Notes: generated from the sequence alone by a model not told the origin. DNA of 64,000 nucleotides from Clostridium sp. BJN0013 (GCF_040939125.1 NZ_CP162495.1:3348001-3412000); one strand, 5' to 3'; positions 17,426 through 27,285 are shown, numbered from the stretch's first letter. Numbers and translations are program-made.

Positions 17426-18318
17426 ATGAATCATAAAAAAAATCTATTATATCTTCAATAACTTTAGGCTTAGTAGCTTTACTTTGGGGAACAAGCTATG
17501 CAATTATAAAGGATATACTAAGTGATATAAGACCATTTACATTAATGAGTTTAAGATTTGGTATTTCTACAATTTTTTTATGTGTCATATTTCCAACCAA
17601 ACTGAAAAGCATAAGAAAAAAAGACATGTTACATGGGAGTATAATTGGTATATTTCTTTTTTTAGCATTTTTGAATTTAGTTACAGGCATATTTTACACT
17701 ACTGCATCAAAACAATCCTTTTTGGTGGGAGCCTATGTACTTATAGTTCCTTTTTTAGGATGGATAGTATATAAAAAACCACCAAATATTCACTCCGTTT
17801 TTGGTGCAGTACTTGCAGTATTGGGCATAGGATTACTTACATTGAACGGCTCTTTTTATATTAATAAAGGAGACTTGATCTCCATATTGTGTTCACTCTC
17901 CTTTGCCTGTCATATGATTGCCATTGAGTATTTCAACAAAGATTCAGATCCAATTGTATCAACTATAATACAGTTTTTAGTTACCTCCATTTTATTTATT
18001 ATACTTACAGGAATTTTTGAATCTTTTACCATACACTTAAGTCCAAAGGTATTAAAATCAATAGCTTATTTAACAATCTTTACAACAGTAATACCTTTTG
18101 TAGTTCAAAATATTGCCCAAAAGTATATATCCTCTACAAGTACCGCCCTTATATTAACTCTAGAATCAGCATTTGGAGGAATATTTGCAGTAATTCTTTT
18201 AAATGAAATTTTAAGTTTTCAGATGTTAATAGGATGCGTTCTTATTTTTGCTGGAATTGTTATACAAACTACTAAATTAGCTTTTCTTAAAAAGATAAGA
18301 GTCTTTTGTAAAAACTAG
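17426..18318 (+). CDS. EamA/DMT-superfamily transporter, frameshifted near the start
   Basis: This is a drug/metabolite-type permease of about 297 residues with roughly ten hydrophobic segments and two EamA repeats. The repeat boundaries show TLGLVALLWGTSYAIIKDIL near the start and TLESAFGGIFAVILLNE in the second half. The ribosome site AGGAG and ATG 17426 open a frame that stops after 11 codons. The transporter reading lies one frame away, joined at a run of eight A (17435-17442). Nine A would restore MNHKKKSIISSITLG. Without the shift, the first usable start is ATG 17545, which loses the first membrane segment. This is either an assembly error, a slippage site or an inactivated gene. The substrate is unknown. 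Confidence 0.75.
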
Positions 18319-18339
18319 ACTAAGTGAAATGAAAATAGC

Positions 18340-18387
18340 AAATATGACCGTGCCTTAAGATATTTCTTCTTTTTAGCACGGATATTT
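18340..18387. terminator. Stem-loop between convergent genes
   Basis: AAATAT..CCGTGC pairs with GCACGG-ATATTT around a T-rich loop of about 22 nt, with a two-base bulge. It lies between the transporter gene and the glutamate-synthase-like gene, which end facing each other. The T-run is weak. Confidence 0.5.
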
Positions 18388-18406
18388 GTTCTAATTGGGA
18401 CAGCAA

Positions 18407-20050
18407 TTATTCGCTTAATATTTTCTTTGCTGCATCGTCGTCAACATCAGTCATAAACTTGATTCCCGTTTCTAATTCTGTTTCTCTATTTGCAGCAAAT
18501 ATGTCATTTCTTGATATTTCAGAAATATTGAATTTTCTAACTCCTGCCATTAATTGTTGAAGCCCTGCTTTTAGCTTATCTGCAAGAGTCCAAAATGCTA
18601 TTGCACCTAATGGGATATTCTTCATATAATCTGCTCCAACTTTTTCTTTTACATCAAAATATCCAGCAAATATTTCTTCTGGTGAAGAACCAAATTCATC
18701 AACAATATGCTTGGGAAGTGCATTCCAGTTTCCATTTCTTAATTCTTTTCTGTCAGGATATAATACACCTTCAATATTAGCACCTAAGAATGCAGGAATC
18801 ATTAATGCTCTACCCATACAGACAAGTTTTGTAAATGGTGCACCTAGTGATAATGCCTTAAATATATGATCTTCTCTTGCAAGACCACCGGCAAATGCCA
18901 TATCAACAACATCATATCCTTTATCCTTTAATATTTTTGCATACTCATAAGCTTTAGAGTGTAGGAATATTGAAGGTATTCCCCAAGATTCCATCATGTT
19001 CCAGGGACTCATACCTGTTCCGCCGCCAGAACCGTCAATAGTTAATAAATCAAGCTTAGCTTCAGTAGCATATTTAATAGCCATAGCCAATGCTTCCATT
19101 CCATAAGAACCTGTCTTTAAAGTAATTCTCTTATATCCTAAATTTCTTAAGTACTCTATAGATTTCATGAAATCTTCTTTTACATCTGAAGCAGAATTTA
19201 AGTTTGTATATCCTAATCTACTATGTCTTGCAAAGGTTTTAATTGCACCAGCTTTGTAGGCTTCCTGCACTTCTGGCTTTGTTGGATCTGGATCTACAAT
19301 GTACCCTCTATTTTTTAAGAAAATAGCATAATCTAATGAATCAACCTGTATTTCTCCACCTATATTTTTAGCACCTTGTCCCCATTTTAACTCTATAATT
19401 ACATCATCACCATATTTATTAATTACATATTCCGCTACACCATTTCTTGTATCTTCTACATTCATCTGGATAATTATAGCTCCATATCCATTATGATGAC
19501 TTAAGTATTGCTTTATTCTTCTATCCAATTCAGGTGCCTTTATGATTTTACCCTTTTCGATAACAGCATCTTTATCAACACCAACAACATTTTCACCAAC
19601 AACTATAGGAATCCCGACTAAGGCCGCACCTATTGCAAAAGACTCCCAATATTTTTGTGCAATAAATGTTGACCCCAAAGCTCCTGTCATTATTGGCAGC
19701 TTGGATTTTGTTTTAACAGCTTTCCCAAACTCTAATTCAACGTTTACATTTGGAAAAATGCAGTCGTCAGCATCACATGTTAAATTGGATGGCATACCAT
19801 TTGCACCATAATTATATCCTTGAACTCTTAGATTATTATAGCATACACCAACATGATTTATATTTGAACTTCCAGCGGTAACTGTACCAAAATCTCTTGG
19901 ATAGAGTAATTTTCTCCCTTTCATACTTGACATCCATGTTTCACATTTCCCCTGGCAGTCCGCTCTACATAGAGTACAAAGACCTGATTCCGCAGGATTC
20001 CCCCTATTTACAGTACTTAAAACATCATTATTTTTTAGATATTGAGACAT
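18407..20050 (-). CDS. FMN-binding glutamate synthase family protein (GltB central/FMN domain) with N-terminal Fe-S cysteines
   Basis: This is a 547-residue protein built on the FMN barrel of glutamate synthase (Glu_synthase family), without the glutaminase domain. The N-terminus has a C-x2-C-x3-C-x3-C set (C25, C28, C32, C36) suited to an iron-sulfur cluster. The barrel shows GSGGGTGMSPWNMMESWGIP, DMAFAGGLAREDHIFKALSLGA and VCMGRALM, the phosphate-binding parts. Such short forms occur in anaerobes and archaea, where the amination partner or electron donor is often separate. No gltA/gltD is next to it. The start is ATG 20050. Whether it makes glutamate is unknown. Confidence 0.85.
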   Translation of the reverse strand: MSQYLKNNDVLSTVNRGNPAESGLCTLCRADCQGKCETWMSSMKGRKLLYPRDFGTVTAGSSNINHVGVCYNNLRVQGYNYGANGMPSNLTCDADDCIFPNVNVELEFGKAVKTKSKLPIMTGALGSTFIAQKYWESFAIGAALVGIPIVVGENVVGVDKDAVIEKGKIIKAPELDRRIKQYLSHHNGYGAIIIQMNVEDTRNGVAEYVINKYGDDVIIELKWGQGAKNIGGEIQVDSLDYAIFLKNRGYIVDPDPTKPEVQEAYKAGAIKTFARHSRLGYTNLNSASDVKEDFMKSIEYLRNLGYKRITLKTGSYGMEALAMAIKYATEAKLDLLTIDGSGGGTGMSPWNMMESWGIPSIFLHSKAYEYAKILKDKGYDVVDMAFAGGLAREDHIFKALSLGAPFTKLVCMGRALMIPAFLGANIEGVLYPDRKELRNGNWNALPKHIVDEFGSSPEEIFAGYFDVKEKVGADYMKNIPLGAIAFWTLADKLKAGLQQLMAGVRKFNISEISRNDIFAANRETELETGIKFMTDVDDDAAKKILSE

Positions 20051-20597
20051 TTTTATACCTCCTACTTAAATAATTTTAATATATCTCGAATAATTAAATA
20101 TAAATATATAAAACAGTTTATATAACTGTTTTATGATAAATTGATAAAGTGACATAGAAGATTTAATTATATAGCGGCAAGTTTAGATTAGAAAGTTATA
20201 CCCCTTCCACTTTTGTTATTACACTATATATCTTCAATATGCCATTTCTTTAAATAATAGCTAATATATATATCTTATGCTATATTTTTTAATACAAATG
20301 TTAGTATAACATTAAAATATAAGTTATAAAAGTATTTTTAACAAAATTTTTATTATGCTGCATTATTTATGTAAAAATTTGCAATAGAAAAATCTGCACA
20401 TAAAGTAGTGCAGATTTTTAAGTTTACATATAGCTGGATAGTATTCAATTTACTTATTTTTTAAAGCATTCTTAAATAATAAAACAATCATTGTCTTTGT
20501 ATACAACTGCAGCACCACTGTCAAAGGAAGCGGGGTAATCATATATCAATAGATGACTTAATGAATTCAATAATATTATTTATTTACTTTTAACAGT
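20051..20597. other. 547-bp intergenic region with terminator and a short unexplained ORF
   Basis: Going left, the right-hand part is a possible coding remnant. On the minus strand, about 20483-20592 reads as an open stretch of 36 codons ending ..FDSGAAVVYKDNDCFII-stop, with unusually protein-like composition. It has no ribosome site that I can see and matches nothing I recognise. The terminator at 20388-20419 follows. The rest (20051-20385) is AT-rich and should contain the promoter of the FMN protein gene. Confidence 0.4.
20388..20419 (-). terminator. Terminator downstream of the hydrolase gene
   Basis: A 12-bp perfect stem AAAAATCTGCAC / GTGCAGATTTTT with an eight-base loop and a T-run on both strands. 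It most likely ends the minus-strand transcript of the hydrolase gene. Confidence 0.8.
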
Positions 20598-21413
20598 TCA
20601 ACTTTCAATAAAATCCATCAATTCCTTATTGAACTTATCACGCTGATCGTAGAATAGTCCATGTCTACTGTATGCAAAAGGTATAAGTATAGAACTTTTA
20701 ATGCCCTTTTGTTGTGCTTCTGCCAGAGGAAATAAACAAACCTTATCATGAATGCCATGGAGAATCAAGGTAGGAACCGTTATTTTTTTCATATCGGAAA
20801 ATAACTCCTCCTCACCCAGCCATGTCTTTGCTACAGCTGCAGTAGCCCAGCCTGCCCCCTGAAGCCCTAGCTGAAAAAACCAATCTGAAAAGGGCTTGGT
20901 AACATACTTGAAAAAAAACATATCACCAAATCCCATCAGCATTTTAGGACGGTCATTATATGTTTCTTTAATTATTTCCTCTACGGTTTGTTTTGTTAAA
21001 CCATAGGGAAAATATGGCCTTCTGATGAGACTAGGCACAGCAGCTGCAAAAAGAGCAAGCTTTGCCACTCCATATTCATTATGTCTTGCCATATACCTAA
21101 CAGCTATTGCCCCTCCTGTAGAATGACCTCCTAGAGTAAAATCTTTTAATTTAAGTGCTTCTACCACATTTCGGACATCATCTGATAATCTATCATAGTC
21201 ATACCCTGTAAAAGGCCTATCCGATTGCCCAAAACCTCTTTGATCCACGCCAATACACCTATATCCTCTTTTGGGAAGTTCATCAAACTGATATTCAAAT
21301 AGATCATGACTTCCAGGCCATCCATGGAGAAATAAAATAGTGTGCTTTCCCTTTGGATTAAGATCTTCTACATAAACTTTCACATTTGACTCTACTTTAA
21401 TATAATATCCCAT
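20598..21413 (-). CDS. Alpha/beta hydrolase
   Basis: This is a 271-residue alpha/beta hydrolase. It has the oxyanion-loop HGWPGS (30-35), DQRGFGQSDRP, nucleophile S98 in the elbow GGHSTGG, acid D223 in HGIHDKVC and catalytic H251 in SRHGLFYDQRD. The triad is complete. Overall it resembles non-haem haloperoxidase/esterase-type members. The haloperoxidase label is conventional and the true substrate is unknown. There is no signal peptide, so it acts in the cytoplasm. The start is ATG 21413 behind AGAAGGG. It is followed by a terminator at 20388-20419. Confidence 0.87.
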   Translation of the reverse strand: MGYYIKVESNVKVYVEDLNPKGKHTILFLHGWPGSHDLFEYQFDELPKRGYRCIGVDQRGFGQSDRPFTGYDYDRLSDDVRNVVEALKLKDFTLGGHSTGGAIAVRYMARHNEYGVAKLALFAAAVPSLIRRPYFPYGLTKQTVEEIIKETYNDRPKMLMGFGDMFFFKYVTKPFSDWFFQLGLQGAGWATAAVAKTWLGEEELFSDMKKITVPTLILHGIHDKVCLFPLAEAQQKGIKSSILIPFAYSRHGLFYDQRDKFNKELMDFIES

Positions 21414-21502
21414 AAAATACCCTTCTATAATAAACTATTTCCATTAACCAGTTTATTATTTAAAATATAAAATAGAACAAATTGATACTTTACATTTTAA
21501 GT

Positions 21503-22432
21503 TTATTGAGTTTTATATATGCTCTCCAGTGCATTGATATTATGTGTAAGAGTTTCTTCATAACTAAAATCCCCATTGTAAATTTGAAGCTTTACAGCAG
21601 ATATATTATATTTTTTCAATAATACTTCATTATTTTTAACAGCGGAGTCATCATTATAAAGAATTATCAAATTACCACTATTTGATTTCTGTTGTAGATT
21701 TTCCCGCTGTGATGAACTCAATGTAATTATATTATTTTCTCCCAACCCCACGTCCACCAGTTTTAAATTGTTATATTTCACAAAATAATTCAACTCATCT
21801 TCAACTATGATGAACTCATAATTACTTAGTTCATTATCCACTGATTTCAGCTTTTCTTTATAGGTTTCTAACACTTTTAAAGTTTCAGAAAAGTTTTTTT
21901 CATAAAAATCTCTATTTCTAGGATCCTTATCTTGAACTGCATTTCTTATATTCATAAGAGCTGTCATATAATTGTCGATGTTAGTAAAATAATAGGGATT
22001 ATCCTTTAATGTGGTATCATTATATTTTACTATTTTATTATAGGATAATAATCCTACACCTCTTGAAACATTTATAACACCAACTTTATTTTTATCCAAT
22101 TTGTCTACAAAAGCATCTATCCATGGTTCAAAACTTGCTCCCATATAAAAAAATAAGTCTTTTTTGGATATGTTATTTATACTATCCTCAGTAAATCTAA
22201 AATTTATCTCACTTTCTCTATTATTAAACATATATTCTACTATATGCCTATCCTTTACTATGGATTTCACCATATTGTATAAAAGTTTATCTGTAGCCAT
22301 TATATTTAATTGAACATCTTTTCTTACTTCTAATTTATTAGTATAAGTTGAATCTTTATAATCTTTCTTATCTCCACAGGCAGTAAAAAATACTATGAAA
22401 GAAAGCATAACCAAAGTTAATATTTTCCTCAA
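21503..22432 (-). CDS. ZnuA/TroA-like lipoprotein lacking the metal-binding histidines
   Basis: This is a 309-residue lipoprotein with lipobox FFTACG (Cys about 20). The rest follows the cluster-9 metal-binding-protein layout: DSINNISKKDLFFYMGASFEPWID matches the first-lobe pattern, DNPYYFTNIDNY aligns with the NPHxWLDP motif, and VEDELNYFVKYNNLKLVDVG with the HdaFxYF motif. In each of the three places where the family has a metal-ligating His I read another residue (SEINFRF, NPYYF, VEDEL). Metal import is therefore doubtful, and no permease or ATPase gene is adjacent. ATG 22447 overlaps the GGAGG ribosome site, so TTG 22432 (MRKILTLVML..) is preferred. Confidence 0.7.
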   Translation of the reverse strand: MRKILTLVMLSFIVFFTACGDKKDYKDSTYTNKLEVRKDVQLNIMATDKLLYNMVKSIVKDRHIVEYMFNNRESEINFRFTEDSINNISKKDLFFYMGASFEPWIDAFVDKLDKNKVGVINVSRGVGLLSYNKIVKYNDTTLKDNPYYFTNIDNYMTALMNIRNAVQDKDPRNRDFYEKNFSETLKVLETYKEKLKSVDNELSNYEFIIVEDELNYFVKYNNLKLVDVGLGENNIITLSSSQRENLQQKSNSGNLIILYNDDSAVKNNEVLLKKYNISAVKLQIYNGDFSYEETLTHNINALESIYKTQ

Positions 22433-22706
22433 TTCTCTCGCCTCCATATGTAAAATAATACATAACTATCACATTATGTTTATACTTACTATATACTAAT
22501 TCATAACACATATATTTTACATAATGTAATTTAACAATGCAAACACTGATCTATTTTATTTTTTACATATACTTAAAATATAATAGTTTATCAGTTCATT
22601 TTATTGTGTTAAAATTAGGTATAAAGCATAAATATAAGGTGTTTTTGAAATAATTAATAAATTTTTCTTTGAAAATGTACAACCACTATTAAAGGGAGGT
22701 TTAGCC

Positions 22707-24003
22707 ATGAAAATTAGTATGGATAAAACCATAAGAGCTATGTCAATAGCATTAGACCTAGCCCAAACAAGCTCTAAATGCAGTAATTGGGATCACAATG
22801 TCGTAATTGAAGATATAACTAATGTAAATTATTCAGACCATAGATTTATGCATCATTCATTACGAACTACCTATATAGCATTAGAAATTTCCAATCAATT
22901 GAATTTAAATGAAGAAAGTAAAAAACAAGTCTATATATCAGCCCTACTACATGATATAGGCGCTGCGAATTGTCTCTGTGAAAGTCATTCTGCCAATTCA
23001 TTTATAAAAAATCATTGTGAAACTGGTACTAATATAACTAAATCTTTTCCTTATTTTTGTGATTTATCAAATATAATATTATATCATCATGAAAATTTTG
23101 ACGGCAGTGGTGCTATGAATTTAGAAAAAGATAATATTCCAATAGAAAGTCAAATAATAAGAATAGCTGATTTGATAGAGATACTATATGATGAAAATGT
23201 ATCAAACTTTAGACAAAGAGATAGAATTATAAAATGGGTTAAAGATAATTGCAATAAAATATTCTCTGAAAAAATTGTAACTGCTTTTTTAAAAAATGCT
23301 TCCAGAGATATTTTCTGGCTTAATATTGAAAATATCTCTTTTGCTGAATTTATATTAGATAAAATTCAACCTGAATTAAATATATTTATGGATATAAGAG
23401 AATTTGAACAAATATCTGAAATATTTGCAAATATAATAGATAATAAAAGCAAATTTACTGCAATTCACTCTAAAGGCATAGCAAACCTGGCCTATACAGT
23501 TTCAAAATTCCGGGGATATACAGATGAAAAATGTTGTGAAATGAAAATTGCAGGATTATTACATGATATTGGGAAACTGGCTATTCCTCTTAATATACTT
23601 GATAAAAATGGCCCTTTAACTTCAAAGAAATTTGATATAATAAAATCTCATGCTTATTACACTAAGATTATCTTAGATAAAATAGAGGATATACCTAATA
23701 TAAGCGAATGGGCATCCAATCATCATGAAAAATTAAATGGGCAAGGATATCCTCGAGGTTTAAAAGCAAACAAACTCTCCGAAGAATCTCGAATCATGGC
23801 AGTATGTGATATATATCAAGCACTTACAGAAAACAGACCCATATCGCAAAGGATTGAATATGGAGAATGTATTTAATATAATGGATGAGATGGTATCCGG
23901 TGGTTTTATATGTGACGTTGCACTAGGATATTTAAAACGAACCATATATTCTTTAAATTCTTCTAGACAATATACTACAGCTGCCAATACCATGAAAGTA
24001 TAG
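22707..24003 (+). CDS. Tandem HD-GYP-type phosphodiesterase-like protein, frameshifted near the 3' end
   Basis: Two HD-type phosphohydrolase domains lie in tandem. The first (about 40-170) has HHSLRT, LLHDIG and YHHENFDGSGAM, where the GYP tripeptide is lost. The second (about 250-385) has LLHDIGKLAIP and NHHEKLNGQGYPRG, a full HD-GYP signature, so c-di-GMP hydrolysis is plausible there. Translation from ATG 22707 meets a stop at 23876 after ALTENRPISQ. Shifting frame at the CCC near 23838 restores the family-typical ENRPYRKGLNMENVF and continues to TAG 24003. One C fewer would give an intact protein of about 430 residues. A good AAAGGGAGG ribosome site precedes it. It may be an assembly error or a real mutation. 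Confidence 0.8.
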
Positions 24004-24046
24004 TTTAATTTTATGCTTTAGACAAAATATTTCGAGGTGAATTAAT

Positions 24047-24502
24047 GTGCAATTTACTTTAAACAGTGTTGAAGACACTATAGAACTAGGTGAAAAATTA
24101 GGTAATCTATTGAATCCTGGTGATATAATTTGTCTTACTGGTGACTTAGGTACAGGAAAAACCTATTTTACCAAAGGAATAGCCAAAGGACTTGGCATAA
24201 AGGGCCCTATAACAAGTCCTACTTTTACAATAGTAAATGAATACAAAGGAAGACTAAAACTCCACCATTTTGATGTATATAGAGTTAACGATATAGATGA
24301 ATTGCTCTCCCTAGGATTTGAGGAGTATATTTATAGTGATGCTGTAAATATTATAGAATGGGCCAATTATATTGATGAACTAATACCTGAGGAACATATA
24401 TACATAAATATCTATAAATTACCCGAAGAAAATCTCAATTGGAGAAAAATAACAATAAAATACCATGGCAGCAGATATAATTATATAAAGGAGTTAAAAT
24501 AA
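24047..24502 (+). CDS. tsaE: tRNA threonylcarbamoyladenosine biosynthesis ATPase TsaE
   Basis: This is the small P-loop ATPase that drives the TsaD-TsaB complex in t6A37 modification of ANN-decoding tRNAs. Walker A is TGDLGTGKTYF (31-41), followed by SPTFTIVNEY, the conserved LHHFDVYR and IIEWANYI. At 151 residues the length is normal. The start is GTG 24047; GAGGTG lies seven bases upstream. It is the first gene of the tsaE-tsaB-rimI group, a common bacterial order, with 4 nt before tsaB. Confidence 0.94.
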   Translation: MQFTLNSVEDTIELGEKLGNLLNPGDIICLTGDLGTGKTYFTKGIAKGLGIKGPITSPTFTIVNEYKGRLKLHHFDVYRVNDIDELLSLGFEEYIYSDAVNIIEWANYIDELIPEEHIYINIYKLPEENLNWRKITIKYHGSRYNYIKELK

Positions 24503-24506
24503 TAAT

Positions 24507-25220
24507 ATGAAAATACTGAGTTTAGATTCTTCTACTGAATCAGCAACTTGTGCTGTATTAGACGATTATAAATTATTAGGCGAAATTACTTTAAACTGTA
24601 AAAAACAACATTCAACAATTCTTATGCCTTCAATAGATATACTTTTAAAAAATTTAAATATAGATATTAATTCTCTGGATGGTTTTGTAGTGTCTAAAGG
24701 TCCCGGTTCTTTTACCGGTCTTAGAATTGGGGCATCTGTTATTAAAGGACTAAGCCAGGGTACCGGTAAACCCTTTGTGGGGGTTTCTTCTCTAGATGCT
24801 CTGGCATACAACTTATGCTATACTTCAGGTATTATATGCCCTATATTGGATGCATTAAGAGAAAATGTATATACTGCGCTCTATAGATTTGTCCATAACA
24901 AATTGGATATTATAACTGATTATATGGCTATATCCATTAATGATTTAATTGAACTTGTAAATCAACACCACCAGCCTGTATGCTTTATAGGAGATGCTGT
25001 TCCAAAATTCAAGAATACATTAATTTCAAAAATAGAAAATCTCAGCTTTGCCCCTATAAATTTAAACGTGGTAAGGGCTTCTTCATTGGGTGAATTAGGT
25101 TTACATCTACTAAACTCGGGTATAGAAGATAGCATATACGATTTTGCTCCTTTTTACTTAAGGAAGTCACAGGCTGAAAGAGAATACGAAAAAAAATTGG
25201 AGTCCTGTAAAAATGAATGA
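24507..25220 (+). CDS. tsaB: tRNA threonylcarbamoyladenosine biosynthesis protein TsaB
   Basis: TsaB is the inactive ASKHA-fold partner that dimerises with TsaD for t6A formation. It opens MKILSLDSSTESATCAV. GPGSFTGLRIGASVIKGL is the family hallmark, followed by VSSLDALAYN and PILDALRENVYTALY. It keeps the short-lobe form expected of TsaB (237 residues) and lacks the metal-binding histidines of TsaD. AAAGGAG lies upstream of ATG 24507. It overlaps rimI by eight bases, so coupled translation is likely. Confidence 0.93.
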   Translation: MKILSLDSSTESATCAVLDDYKLLGEITLNCKKQHSTILMPSIDILLKNLNIDINSLDGFVVSKGPGSFTGLRIGASVIKGLSQGTGKPFVGVSSLDALAYNLCYTSGIICPILDALRENVYTALYRFVHNKLDIITDYMAISINDLIELVNQHHQPVCFIGDAVPKFKNTLISKIENLSFAPINLNVVRASSLGELGLHLLNSGIEDSIYDFAPFYLRKSQAEREYEKKLESCKNE

Positions 25221-25662
25221 CATAGAAATATCTTCTTTAAAATTAGAACATATTGATAGAATCCTTTTGATAGATAATTTATGTTTTCCCACACCCTGGA
25301 GCCGGGAATCCTTTAATAAAGAAATTGAAGGCAATACTCTGGCAAGATATATTATAGCTAAAAAATCCAAAACCATTATCGGTTATGCCGGTATGTGGAT
25401 CATATTAGACGAAGGACATATAACCACTATAGCCGTTCACCCAAAATACAGAGGAATAGGTGCAGGAAATCTGCTCCTTGAATCCCTGGTAGAGATATGT
25501 AAAATTGAATCTATAAATAATATGACCTTAGAAGTTAGAAAATCCAATATAGTAGCCCAGAATCTTTATAAAAAGTATGGATTTGTAGAATCCGGTATAA
25601 GAAGATCCTATTATGCAGATAACAAAGAAGATGCCATAATAATGTGGAAATATTATATTTAA
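25213..25662 (+). CDS. rimI: Ribosomal protein S18-alanine N-acetyltransferase
   Basis: This is a GNAT acetyltransferase of 149 residues that, in characterised members, acetylates the N-terminal alanine of S18. GNAT motif A is clear: ITTIAVHPKYRGIGAGNLLL with the acetyl-CoA pyrophosphate loop. LEVRKSNIVAQNLYKKYGF and the terminal EDAIIMWKYYI follow. It is the third gene of the tsaE-tsaB-rimI cluster, which supports RimI rather than another GNAT. Confidence 0.9.
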   Translation: MNDIEISSLKLEHIDRILLIDNLCFPTPWSRESFNKEIEGNTLARYIIAKKSKTIIGYAGMWIILDEGHITTIAVHPKYRGIGAGNLLLESLVEICKIESINNMTLEVRKSNIVAQNLYKKYGFVESGIRRSYYADNKEDAIIMWKYYI

Positions 25663-25793
25663 AATACAAGGCTGTTTTTATACCTTTTACCTTAATGCTA
25701 CAATTAGATAATATACCAACTTCTCAAGGAAGGGTACGCACCTGCATGAGTTCCTCTAAGGTGCAAATAGGAAAAATAATTCCTTATGAACAA

Positions 25794-25823
25794 ACTTCAC
25801 CTAAACCTCTGAATCACTTGATT
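25794..25823. repeat. Dispersed ~36-bp intergenic repeat, copy 1
   Basis: It reads TTATGAACAAACTTCACCTA then AACCTCTGAATCACTTGATT; the full match runs to about 25823. It is related to 29650-29689 (same orientation) and 31409-31443 (reverse). The 200-bp gap between rimI and tyrS holds nothing else that I can name. Confidence 0.6.
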
Positions 25824-25862
25824 ATAAAAACAGCCTTATGGATTTTTAAATATTCAATTATC

Positions 25863-27083
25863 TTATTTAATTATAATTCTATTATAATTTTTCTTACCTC
25901 TCCTTATAAGCAATTCTCCATTTTTAAAATGATCTCTTGTAACCTTTAGCTCTGAATCTGTTACCTTTTCACCATTTATAGTAAGCCCATTTTGCTTTAT
26001 AAGTCTTCTTGCTTCACTTTTTGATGGTAATAAGTGATTATCAACCAATAATTCAACTATAGAACACCCTAAACTACTTTCACCTAATTCTATGGTTGGT
26101 ACATTATTTAGATTTTCTCCTCCAGAGAATAAAGCCTCTGCAGCTTCTTTAGCCTTTTGTGCCTCTTCCTTCCCGTGTATAATTTTAGTAACCTCATACG
26201 CAAGCACTTTTTTAGCCTCATTTATTTTTTCTCCTGAAAGAGAGGATAGTCTCTTTACCTCATCCATAGGAAGAAAAGTTAAAAGCAACAGACATTTTTC
26301 CACATCTGCATCATCTACATTTCTCCAGTACTGGTAGAAATTATACGGGGATGTTTTTTTCTTATCCAGCCATATAGCTCCTCCTTCAGTTTTTCCCATC
26401 TTCTTGCCGTCACTCTTGGTTAAAAGTGTAAAAGTCATTCCGAAAGCAGGTTTTCTCTCCTTTTTTCTAATCAGATTTACCCCTGCTATTATATTTGCCC
26501 ACTGGTCATCTCCTCCCATTTGTAATGTACATCCGTATCTTCTATTTAATTCTAAAAAGTCATACCCTTGCATTAACATATAATTAAATTCAAGAAAAGT
26601 TAATCCTTTTTCCATTCTTTGTTTAAAACATTCTGCTGTAAGCATCTTATTCACAGAAAAATGTACTCCTATTTCTCTCAGAAAGTTAACATAATTTAAA
26701 TTCATAAGCCAATCTGCATTATTTGCCATTATAGCTTTTTCATCTTCAAAATCTATAAACTTAGAAAACTGTTTTTTAAAACAATCAGCATTGTGCCGTA
26801 TCTGTTCTTGTGATAACATCTTTCTCATATCAGTCTTTCCTGTGGGGTCACCAATCATTGCAGTACCTCCCCCAAGCAAAGCTATAGGTCTATGTCCTGC
26901 TTTTTGCATATAAGACATAACCATCATCTGCAGGAAATGTCCTATATGCAAGCTATCTGCTGTAGGATCAAATCCTATATAAAATGTTACCTTTTCCTTC
27001 CCTAACAATTCTCTTACTTCATCTTCATGAGTAATTTGTTTTATGTAACCACGTTCTAATAATATGTCATAAACGTTAGCCAA
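25863..27083 (-). CDS. tyrS: Tyrosyl-tRNA synthetase
   Basis: This class I synthetase charges tRNA-Tyr. It has the HIGH motif in [10 protein letters not shown] (about 45-48), the ATP/Tyr-binding [34 protein letters not shown] and a KMSKS-equivalent KKMGKTEGG. The C-terminus has an S4-like RNA-binding domain ([24 protein letters not shown]). At 406 residues it is complete. It begins at ATG 27083. No T-box leader is seen between it and the next gene. Its presence in the same neighbourhood as the Tyr pathway is probably coincidental. Confidence 0.96.
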   Translation of the reverse strand: MANVYDILLERGYIKQITHEDEVRELLGKEKVTFYIGFDPTADSLHIGHFLQMMVMSYMQKAGHRPIALLGGGTAMIGDPTGKTDMRKMLSQEQIRHNADCFKKQFSKFIDFEDEKAIMANNADWLMNLNYVNFLREIGVHFSVNKMLTAECFKQRMEKGLTFLEFNYMLMQGYDFLELNRRYGCTLQMGGDDQWANIIAGVNLIRKKERKPAFGMTFTLLTKSDGKKMGKTEGGAIWLDKKKTSPYNFYQYWRNVDDADVEKCLLLLTFLPMDEVKRLSSLSGEKINEAKKVLAYEVTKIIHGKEEAQKAKEAAEALFSGGENLNNVPTIELGESSLGCSIVELLVDNHLLPSKSEARRLIKQNGLTINGEKVTDSELKVTRDHFKNGELLIRRGKKNYNRIIIK

Positions 27084-27200
27084 CTTGTATCCCTACCTTT
27101 CAATAACTAGCACAGTTGTTATAAGTTATAGTATATATTTAAACCTTCTTTTTATCAACCTATAATTGCCTTTACTAAAATTACATATGAAGCAAAATTT

Positions 27201-27226
27201 TAAGACTGGAAAGGTTTCCAGTCTTA
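27201..27226 (-). terminator. Hairpin between the P-loop gene and tyrS
   Basis: TAAGACTGGAAA / TTTCCAGTCTTA is a perfect 12-bp inverted repeat with a minimal GG centre. It sits 60 bases after the stop of the P-loop gene on the minus strand, but only a broken T-run follows, so termination may be weak. Confidence 0.55.
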
Positions 27227-27285
27227 AATATATAAAATCACCATTATTTTCTAATTGATACTATAATTAACTATGTCAGCATTAA

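Noticed and set aside
17426-17461. Programmed ribosomal frameshift at A8
   Set aside because: No downstream pseudoknot or Shine-Dalgarno stimulator is evident; simple indel or slippage explains it more cheaply.
25680-25790. Coding or RNA relic after rimI (GGTGCGTACCC-type sequence)
   Set aside because: Both strands show only short frames ended by stops and no recognised structure. It was left unassigned.
27084-27285. T-box leader before tyrS
   Set aside because: The conserved GGGTGGnACCGCG box is not present on the minus strand in this gap, which is only about 200 nt with one hairpin.
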